From assembly GCA_905221605.1 (NCBI GenBank), contig CAJNDS010002584.1:124001-188000 (forward strand): a stretch of DNA of 64,000 nt, written 5' to 3'. The notes below the pieces were generated by a model. That model saw only the letters and a program-made list of their open reading frames with translations. It did no database searches and was not told the DNA's origin. Positions 56,210-64,000 of this stretch are shown here, one piece after another; within the stretch, counting starts at the first letter, position 1, and each line of letters begins with the position of its first letter. A program made the translations under genes and the position numbers. Origin of the DNA: Symbiodinium natans. Its lineage: Eukaryota > Sar > Dinophyceae > Suessiales > Symbiodiniaceae.

Positions 56210-59200
56210 ATGTCGCAGGAGCACACTGAGTACATTCAAAGCTGCTTGGCGCACTGGGCGCAGGGCCGGGGGGGTTTAAGCAGTCCCTCTGACTCTCGGA
56301 TTCTCTGATTCACTGCTGAGGCCTCTTATTCTTGACAATTTTTCTTTGAACTTATGTTCGACAGCTCGCAGATCACCACCATGTGGCAGCCTCCCTGCTT
56401 TGCCAAGGCAAAGTAAATCCTATCCTCGAGAGCCTCGTGACAGAGGTCTTGCTGGAACGCCCGGACAACCCCGAAACTCCGCTGCAGAACCGTTCAATGC
56501 GAGGTAAGGCTTTGGGCAGCTGACGTTTGCGTGCTGAGTTCTGCCTTCGCAGGTTGCTGGGAGCTGTTGGATGGTGTTGTATCAATTTCATTGTCGTATT
56601 GGGCTGTTGTCAATTGACTCCGCCCACCGCCCACTCGGCAATCAGCCCAGGTACCCTTTATGGTTCGATGGCTTGCTGAAACGTGGATGCATTCAGTGCC
56701 AAGAGGTCTGCTTATATGATGTGACAAAAGTTTAGCCGGATGAGCGCTGTCACTCGATGTCGTTCACCGCTTGCACAAGGAGCGTTCGAAAGCTGGCAAG
56801 GACATGGCGTTCTCGTAAATGTGTCCACGTTGTCGTAGATCCTTAGATAGGCTTGCTCTGCGAAACCCCGCGAAACCCCAGTAAACCGCACCACCCCCCC
56901 CCACCCCCAAAGCGCCTTCCTCGGGCGAGGACTCTTTGTACTCACTGGGGGTTGGCGAAGCGGAACGCTTGCGCAACGAGATCCGCGAGCTTCAGGCTCG
57001 GGCGCTGTTGTGCAGTCCTTTGAGGTTCGATGCTTTATGGACGGCTTGGTCGTTTGTGGTTTCAAGTCGCCCAGAGGACGAGATCAAAGTCCTTTCGGAC
57101 AAGGTGGGTGATGCCAAAGCCAAGGGTGAAGAAAAGAAGGCGGGCCCCCAAAAAAGCTGGTTCTATGCAGCTGATGAAACTCGAGGTGCAACTTGAGGTG
57201 AACCGCAGGATAACCAACAGGTTGTTGAAGATCTCTGAGCCTCCTCCACTCCTCCCTCCCCTAGGATCCTTGGTTTGGGCATTCATCTTCGGCTCCTGGG
57301 TTGCCTTCTTTCTATGCCTCTATGCTCCTGAACGCTCGTTACATGCCCTCTACTCTAGATGGTCCGAGTCAGGCTTCTCTGTGAGTGGTCCCAGCACCGG
57401 TGCCAGGAAGAGACAGAGAAGAAGGAAGAGACCGAGGCACCGCAGGATTCCCCTGGGGAGAAGGAAGAAAAAGAAGAAAAAACGGAGGGAGCTGGTGGCA
57501 AGGAGGAGGGCGAGGAAGCAGAGGAGGAGGAGGAGAAGGAGGATAAGAAGAACAATGACGACGAGAGCGAGGAGGAGGCAGGGCACAAAGAATGCTCTTC
57601 TGTCGGGTATTTCTTTTTTTGTTTGGTGGAACCTGGGACTCCTGGAACCGGCTCTCTCGTTCTTTTCTTTTGAGCCCTTCTCGTGGGCATCCGCCCGGCA
57701 TCGTGGGCCACATGAAAGGATGACTTCGGAGACGACGATGAGGATGACGTGGACGATGACTGGAAGCCGCCGACCGCGTACATGAAGAAGGGACAGCGAG
57801 GCGATATCATAAGATGCCATAAGACAACCCTAGGGCCCGAGGTGCAAAAGTAGCAGTATGTAGCAGCAAGGCTGACTTGCGCGCCAGGATCCGTGTCCGC
57901 GGAGGCCTACGGCGCCTTCAATCAGAAGCAGGCCTTCGAGCCGCCGGTCTACGAGAAATCATCCGAGCAGGCCCCGCATGGCGTGCCTCCCTGCTCTCCT
58001 CTACTTTTCTTACTTTTCTCATCTTTTCTCTCTCCTCTCTTTTTTTCTTGGCTTATGTGCTGTTTGCTTTTCGCATGTTGCAGATTGCTTTTGTCGCGCA
58101 GAGAATGCGGGTTTTGTTGCTGACAGGAAGAGCGCATCAACGCCGTCTTGTCCAAGAGCTTCCTCTTCAATGCTCTGAGCAAGGACCCCTTTAAGGCTTC
58201 CCGTTTCTCCGGGATCTGTCAGGGGGACCTGGGGGAGGGTTCGGGGGGGGTGAGGTACGAAATCATGGCTTTTATGGGGGGAAAGCAGAGGACGACCTCA
58301 AGGTCATCCTTGGAGCCTTCTTGGAGAAGAAGATCTCTGCCGGTGACCGCATCATTCAGGCGAGGCTGAGGTGTCCGTGCCAGGGGCTCTCTTCTTTCTT
58401 CTGTTCTCTCCAAGGTGATGCACGGAATGTGCTGTGCACACTTCGTACACCCTTTGTACGCCCTTTGACTCTAATTGTACACTTCTTTTGGGAGAGCAGG
58501 AAGGAGATGACGGAGATGTCATGTTCCTCATCGAGTCAGGGGCCTTTGACTGCATCAAGCCACTCAGCTTTCAAAATAGCCAAAATAGCCAAAGTAGCCG
58601 AAGCCCACGCAGAGACTCAGAAGAAAAGTCTGATGCTCTGTATGCTCTGTTTCTCTTGCGCCTCAAAAGGAAGATCGATGGTGTGGACAAGGCGCCCTTA
58701 AAGTGGCGGAGTTGACGAGTTCCTGCCTGCAATAACTCGCCTATACTCGTCTTGAAGGATCCTCTTATGTTGACATGATAATGGCATATAATGGCTTACT
58801 GCATGGCTTACTTCATATGGCTTACTGCATGGCATACTGCACAGGTCGTCAAGAAGCCGGGCACTTGGGGGGGGGGGGGCACATGGACTCAGCAAGGTGT
58901 GTGTGTGTGTGTCAGAATTTGTCATGACTCTTTGAGGTGTGGTCAGGGCGACGTCTTCGGTGAGCTGGCCTTGTTTCCTGGTTCAGCATTGCGTGATGCT
59001 TCTGGAAGCCTTCTTTCGGCTTCAGACAGAGAACGTGCGCACGTCTGCCACTCACAGGCTTTACAATTGCCCTCGTGCTGCGTCAGTGGAAGCCACAGAG
59101 GAAGCTGTTGCACCTTGGTGGCACACTCAACTGCTCGCTGGCTGCCCATGATTCGTGCTGGCCTTTCTGCCAGGTGTGGCAGCTCGATCGTGAGACTTTC

Positions 59201-60546
59201 AGATGGGCCCTTAGCCATTGCAGGTGTTGGTTCATTCTATCTCCATGCAGGTACCGTGCAGTGAATGCACCGCCTTGACAAGGCCACATTGTTCGAGATG
59301 CGTCCGCAAAGCGGCGCGACAATTTCATGGCCCTTTGCTAAGCTGCATGTTGAAGTCGTCAACAACAGCTTCGAAGACCTTCATGATGCCTGGCTTGTGC
59401 CAAGCAAGTGGACTCGTGCTTGCTTACGTGGCACGTAGCCCAAGGACTTTTTGAAGACCGTGCCCTTGTTCAAGCCTCTGGAAAGCTACGACCTGATGCA
59501 GCTTGCCGACTGCCTTCAGCAGCAGCTCCTTGGCGGAACTCGACGGAGCTCGGAATGCATCGGAACTCTGAGCTCGTGACGCAGAGCCGTCATCGCCCCA
59601 AGGACGCTGGAGGCGGGCGAGACCATCCTCAAGCAGGGGGATCCGGGAGACACCTTCTACCTCGTGGAGGCCTGGGGGATGCTGGGGATGGCCGCCATTT
59701 TGGTGAAGGTGTGAGCTCCGTGCCCTTTGTCTCAAGGACGGAGATCTTGTGGCCACAAAGACGCGGGATGGTGGCAGCCAGGAGGACCTCTGCAAGATGT
59801 GCTGGGAAGCGCCCTGAGCTTGATGCTGATATTTTGCCTGTGAGGAAGTGCATCACTACAAGCGCGGTGGCTAGCCTCATCTGGAACGGGCTGTGCTGTG
59901 GGCTCGCCTGGGGCATTTGTTTGCACCGAAGGTACCCCAAGAAGTCGTTCGGTCTCGCATTCGTGCGAACTTGCTGTGAAGCACTAATCGCCTAGTACAA
60001 CAAACTCACGGCAACTGAGACGGGGGTAGGGAGAAGGGCTCAGAGGCGCAGGGCCTGGGAACGTGATGCCACTCCACCCTGCCGCCCCCCGGCTTCAGGG
60101 TCCTTCATCTCGCAAGTCTAATATTCGTTTAAGGCGTAGACTTCGTGAAGATGTGATGCAACACACCCCTTTTGTTGGGCATCTCGACACCAAACATTGC
60201 ATCCACTCCCAAGAGAAGATGGCAAATCAGGCGACTACTTTGGGGAGCTGGCGCTGCTGAAGAACGAGCCCCGTGCGGCAACCGTCTCGGCAAAGACGGA
60301 ATCCAAGGTTTGCAAGGTCCGGGCCGTTGCTACGACTGCTACGACAAGCATGTGGTGCCTTTGTGGTGCAGTGTGAGCTCATGCTGCCCCACGCTGCCCT
60401 CAGATCGACCGCAAGTCCTTCAAGAACATATTGGGACAGCTCGAGGCTTTGCTGTTACCTTATGGCATGTGTTTGGAGTTTGGAGAGCTCTTGGCTATGC
60501 CATGCAGGCTCAGTTCAAGGAGGCCGCCCAAAAGTACAAGCCCTGA
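56210..60546 (+). CDS. cAMP-dependent protein kinase regulatory subunit (PKA-R), about 23 exons
   Basis: Exons: 56210-56240, 56372-56503, 56961-56995, 57077-57139, 57407-57577, 57719-57800, 57888-57970, 58127-58195, 58291-58359, 58500-58558, 58669-58690, about 58845-58859, about 58947-58970, 59058-59103, 59174-59201, 59283-59329, 59445-59518, 59603-59669, 59737 to about 59751, 59932-59951, 60214-60316, 60404-60445 and 60508-60546; about 445 residues. In order: an RIIa/Dpy-30-like dimerisation-docking helix (VNPILESLVTEVLLERPDNP), a coiled coil, a Glu/Asp-rich linker, the inhibitor site (KKGQRGSVSAEAYG), cyclic-nucleotide domain A (GDDGDVMFLIESG, GDVFGELA, LYNCPRAASVEA), then domain B (LKTVPLFKPLESYDLMQLAD, LKQGDPGDTFYLVE, DYFGELALLKNEPRAATV, IDRKSFKNILGQLE), ending QKYKP and TGA. 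Both binding cassettes keep FGEL and PRAA with Ala, the cAMP-type residue. No kinase domain follows, so it is not PKG. The 58859-59058 joins are unresolved. Confidence 0.93.
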
Positions 60547-60549
60547 TCG

Positions 60550-61389
60550 AGACCGACATGCAGGCTCATGCGGACGCAAGGGCAGGGGCCAAGTAGCGGA
60601 GTTTAATGGATTAACGGAGGCAACAAGAAACAACGGAAAAGCTGTAGACCGGGTGCAGGCTATGGACCTTGCCGCCGACAAGTTTGTCCATGGTGTCCTG
60701 GAAATCTGATCGCTGATGCGTCACTTCCCTTTCAGGCATGCAACTCAGTGAATCCATCTGCGCGGTGTTCTGGACCGCTGGCGCTGCCACCCCTGAAACA
60801 GCGGGGGTCTCTTTTGTGGCGCTGCTTTGGGGTTGCGAAAATGCTGTGAATACGCGCGAAGGACTGTAGAAGCCAATGTGAAGCATGTTCAGCAGTTGAG
60901 ACAATGGTTGAAACTAGCTTCGTGTTTTGCAATGCTCCTTCGCCCATGGCCTCGCTCTTGCTTTGTATCCGGTGATATGCATACATAAAAGATGTTTATA
61001 TATACACAAGGATAGTGTCTAATAACACTGCATGATGTGGTGTCATGTGGTTTCAAGAACTCTGGGATGAATCCTGGGAGTGGCCCACCATGGGATCTGA
61101 TCCCATGAATCGCTCTAGCCTTGCCAACGCAACGCAAGGGACCGGTTCGGAATCCCGCAAGCCGAGCTTGTTCTGTTAATCTGCAACTCTTGCCAATCGA
61201 AGCGCCTCAAGTCCCTGGAGCTTCTGATGCGGCCGCAAGAGCAATTTGATATGGACTGGTTTCACAACAGAGAGACCTGCGGCAGCTGCCCAGACTTGGC
61301 TGAAAAGAGTGTGTGTCTTGCAGATGTGCAGATGGGCAGAGAGGCCAGAACAGGGCATGAGCGGCTAGCACAAAGTCACGAAGTGCCAG
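60550..61389. other. No confident gene
   Basis: Only short conflicting frames. The 5' exons of the MIT-module gene should lie here; 61246-61330 (MDWFHNRETCGSCPDLAEKS) is a weak candidate. Confidence 0.4.
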
Positions 61390-62556
61390 GCGTTGATTGC
61401 GCAGGGACGAGAGCTGAAAGGACAGAAGCAGTACAAGAAGGCTCAATCCCTCATCTGCAAAGGCAGAGCTAAGCGATGAACTGTCAAGTTGTCAAGGCAC
61501 TGAACCGCTTCACGAAAGGTGCAGCTCTGTGCCAGCTGATTGCAACTCTGTGCAGCTCGCAGCTTGGGCTGTTCGGGCTTTGGCTTTGACAGGTGTGAAG
61601 ATCTTGGTCGAGCTGGTGCAGACAGAGGACGAGCGTTGTGTATGCCGCACACATATGCAGATGCTGAGCTGAAGGACGACCCGGATCTGAAGACAACGGT
61701 GAACAACTACATCGACGAGGCGTACGAGCCACCTGGCTGCATTATTCCCGGTGTGGGGTTTGCGTGAAATTCGAGGGAACAGCTTTTGCGAGGTTGAAGA
61801 AGCTCGCCAGCGAGACTTCTGAAGTCAAGGACGGCAAGGACAGCAAGGATGGCAAGGAAGGCAAGGACGGCAAGGACGGCAAGGACGGCAAGGGCAAGGC
61901 GGAGGCCGAGGCATCGGCGGTGGATGCCCGGGCGGCGGCAGAGGCCAAGGCCGCAGCGGACGCCCGGGCCGCAGCCCAGGCCAGGGCTGCGGCGGCTGCA
62001 GCAGCTGCGGCGGCCGAAGCCCGGGCAGCTTCAGCCGCTGGCGTAGCGGAGGCACCGGAAAGACCCCACATCCCCGACAGAAATGGGTAAAGAAAGAGCG
62101 CGCCGGCCCATCGCCTCTGCCAGGAACACCGGCAGCAGCTCAAGCAGGCGTATGCCATCTTCGAGGAGGGTGAGGTCTGTGAAGCCAAAGGGAACCTGGC
62201 CGAGGCCTCCGCCAGGTTAAAGTTTGCAGCACTTACACAAAAGGCGACAGATTTTCGTCAGTTCTGTTGCGCTCGGAGGCGCAAAGGCTCTATGTCAGTG
62301 CGAGCCAGATGGTTATGAAGGCGGCTTCTGCTTGAGCAAGAGGGAATGTGCAGAATGGTATCCATTGCGTGCTCAGGTCATCACTTTGGACCAGTACAAG
62401 GGCAATGATATTCGGGAAATTCTGGTTGCTAGGAACAAGGCAGGAAATTTGCTTTGCAGTTGCCTGAAGTCCTTGGATTACACAGTATTACACAGGTGAC
62501 TGACTATGTCAACCGTTCGGACGAGCTGACCAAGAAGCTGAAGCTGCAAAGCAAGA
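61390..62556 (+). CDS. Protein with two MIT-like helical modules and a charged repeat linker
   Basis: Exons with consistent phase: 61390-61462 (LIAQGRELKGQKQYKKAQSL), 61593-61627 (GVKILVELVQTE), 61669-61721 (LKDDPDLKTTVNNYIDEA) and 61793 to about 62050. Together they give a three-helix unit of MIT type: A-x-x-L...Y-x-x-A, a middle helix, then YIDEALKKL. Exon 61793 runs on into KDGKDSKDGKEGKDGKDGK and an Ala/Arg/Glu stretch. A second unit starts in exon 62124-62215 (HRQQLKQAYAIFEEGEVCEA, then GNLAEASA) and closes at 62496 to about 62556 (VTDYVNRSDELTKKLKLQSK). One middle exon, between 62216 and 62495, is not resolved. MIT domains bind ESCRT-III tails and tie proteins to endosomal membranes. 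TPR-like helices are the main alternative. The 5' and 3' ends are missing. Confidence 0.5.
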
Positions 62557-62559
62557 CGA

Positions 62560-63560
62560 GGAACTCAGAGTTTTTGTTTGGACGCTAAGTGCAAAGTTCA
62601 AATTTGCAGAAGCTATTCTGCAAATGCTGCCCAGCGTAGGTGAAGATGTAAGCTTCTGCAAGCATGCCCAAATTGCACCGGCAAAGGCCAAAATAGCTGT
62701 TTCCCGCACGATGAGTATCCTTGGTCATACTCAGTTACATGTTCTGAGCACTCCCACATATTCCCTTTGCGTCAGACGTCTGTCTCGGGCTCCGCTTGGG
62801 TGCGTCAAGCTGCACTTCGGCCTCGGCTTGCGTCAAGACGAACACATTTTTTTTCGGAACTGTTGTCTGCTTCGTTAGTTTCTCTTGGTGTACTTGGACC
62901 TCCACCTCGGGCCAGCCCCGTTTTGCTGCCATGTGTGGTTGCTTCACATTGCTTCACACACCCCCGCAAATATGTGCCTCCAAGCCTCCAAGTCGAACAG
63001 GAGCCCCAAACCTTCAGCCAAGAGGCCTCATAAGCTGACATATGTCATGCGAATGAATTCATGTAGAGCTTAGCTGGCTGGGTGCACATGTTTCATTTCA
63101 GCTCGTCGACGTTGGATTAAGCGGTTTGGGACGGATTCGTACGTTTTTCATGCCAGTTCCCTTCACGGCATAACCTTCAGTAGACAACCAGCAGGGGTTG
63201 GGGGGGGGCGCAGCCGCCCCAATTGCAATCACAAAGCGCGCAGGACGGGCTTGGAAAAGACTCTTATGCTGTTGATGCAAGTTCTCTTTCCGGGTATGAA
63301 CTCCCCCTGGCAGACACGGTGCTCGTTGGACGGGTTTGGAACGGCTGTCTGTGTGGATGAAGAAGCTTTCTTGACTGGGCATGAATGAAAAAAGCCGGGG
63401 GGTTGGCGCAGGCCCCGCCCCTCCCAAGTCCCTCCCCCCAGTGGCAAACAAAATGACGGGCTTTAAACAAGACTCGAATGCATTCAAGGCAAGTCTTCTT
63501 CTCTGTGAATGCTTTAAAAATCGGTGCGGATTCTTGTGTGCCGACGATACCTGCTTCAGC
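62560..63560. other. No confident gene
   Basis: Overlapping short frames; nothing recognised. Upstream exons of the RS-rich gene may lie here, but I found no RRM. Confidence 0.4.
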
Positions 63561-63563
63561 CAG

Positions 63564-64000
63564 GGAAAGCCGCAAGTCAGAGGGCAGAACCTCGCGGAGT
63601 CGCAAGAGAAGGTCACCGGAGGATGCCGGGAAAACATGTGGCTCATGTGGGTGCTCAGAGAGGACCTTGGGAGTTCAGCCTGTTTCAGCTTTCCAGGACC
63701 GCAGAGAGGAACGAAGAGACAGCGGTGGCAGGGCCCGTTCGCGAGATCGGCGCAACGATCGGCGGGACGCCCGACGCGACGACCGTCGGGATGAACGAGG
63801 CAGCTGAGAGAGCCCATGAGGGCCGTTGCGTTCTAAGGAGATTCTAAGTAGGTACTAAGGAGGCTCTAAGGGGGCCTCAGATGGATGTGACTGCACCATA
63901 TTGCACCGCGCTTGCAGGCCGCAGGGGGGACCGAAGCCGCAGTCGGGACCAGAGGCACTTTGTTGGATTATTGTTTGCAAGTCCAGCTTTTCCAGTTTTG
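63564..64000 (+). CDS. RS/RD-rich protein, splicing-factor-like, cut by the window edge
   Basis: Three exons join in phase: 63564-63621 (ESRKSEGRTSRSRKRRSPE; GA donor at 63622), 63697-63802 (DRREERRDSGGRARSRDRRN, then DRRDARRDDRRDERG; GC donor at 63803) and 63918 onward (RRGDRSRSRDQRH), which continues past the right edge. Alternating Arg-Ser and Arg-Asp/Glu is typical of the low-complexity tail of SR proteins, U1-70K or related spliceosomal factors, which act in the nucleus and are regulated by SR kinases. No RRM is seen in the window, so the exact family is open. A GT at 63612 is an alternative donor but would lead to a non-RS frame. Confidence 0.65.

Noticed and set aside
60547-64000. Kinase domain that would turn the cyclic-nucleotide protein into PKG
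   Set aside because: The chain ends at a TGA after QKYKP, and no GxGxxG, HRD or DFG motif was seen downstream.

Overview
The window looks like nuclear DNA from a dinoflagellate, most likely of the Symbiodiniaceae/Suessiales type. Genes are split into many short exons. Introns begin with GC far more often than GT, sometimes with GA, and end in AG. Recognisable genes lie almost entirely on the plus strand and close together. The DNA between and inside genes is rich in microsatellites, short minisatellites, long G runs and TTTAGGG/CCCTAAA telomere-like words. A 100-N assembly gap lies at 31157-31256. Exon chains were read by eye from reading frame, splice dinucleotides and phase, so edges may be off by a few bases.

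Layout, left to right. 1-3 kb: telomere-like repeats and an acidic/lysine-rich zinc-finger candidate. 3.1-5.3 kb: an AlkB-type 2OG-Fe(II) dioxygenase with an extra C-terminal domain. 6-13 kb: three partly resolved plus-strand genes of unknown function (Cys/His motif; Pro/Met/Gln-rich; helical). 15.65-18.62 kb: a complete 11-exon hydroxypyruvate isomerase gene. 18.97-19.86 kb: an intronless BTB/POZ protein. 22-26 kb: two helical-repeat-like genes separated by a CTA microsatellite. 26.7-29.0 kb: two predicted secreted proteins. 29.6-31.3 kb: a 388-bp tandem duplication, GTG-type repeats and the assembly gap. 32.9-34.0 kb: the only convincing minus-strand coding signal, frame-disrupted and coiled-coil-like. 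36.6-46.8 kb: several unnamed plus-strand genes, including a Cys-rich lectin-like multi-module gene at 42.0-43.6 kb. 48.1-53.5 kb: two genes with RNA-recognition-motif (RRM) signatures. 54.6-60.5 kb: a charged EAK-repeat protein followed by a complete cAMP-dependent protein kinase regulatory subunit (about 23 exons, about 445 residues). 61.4-62.6 kb: a protein with two MIT-like helical modules. 63.6-64.0 kb: an RS-rich protein that runs off the right edge.

The genes do not form one pathway. They sample housekeeping functions: glyoxylate/hydroxypyruvate metabolism, alkylated nucleic-acid repair or demethylation, cAMP signalling, RNA binding and splicing, and membrane traffic. They look like a one-directional dinoflagellate gene array. 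I found no rRNA, tRNA, CRISPR array or intact transposon.
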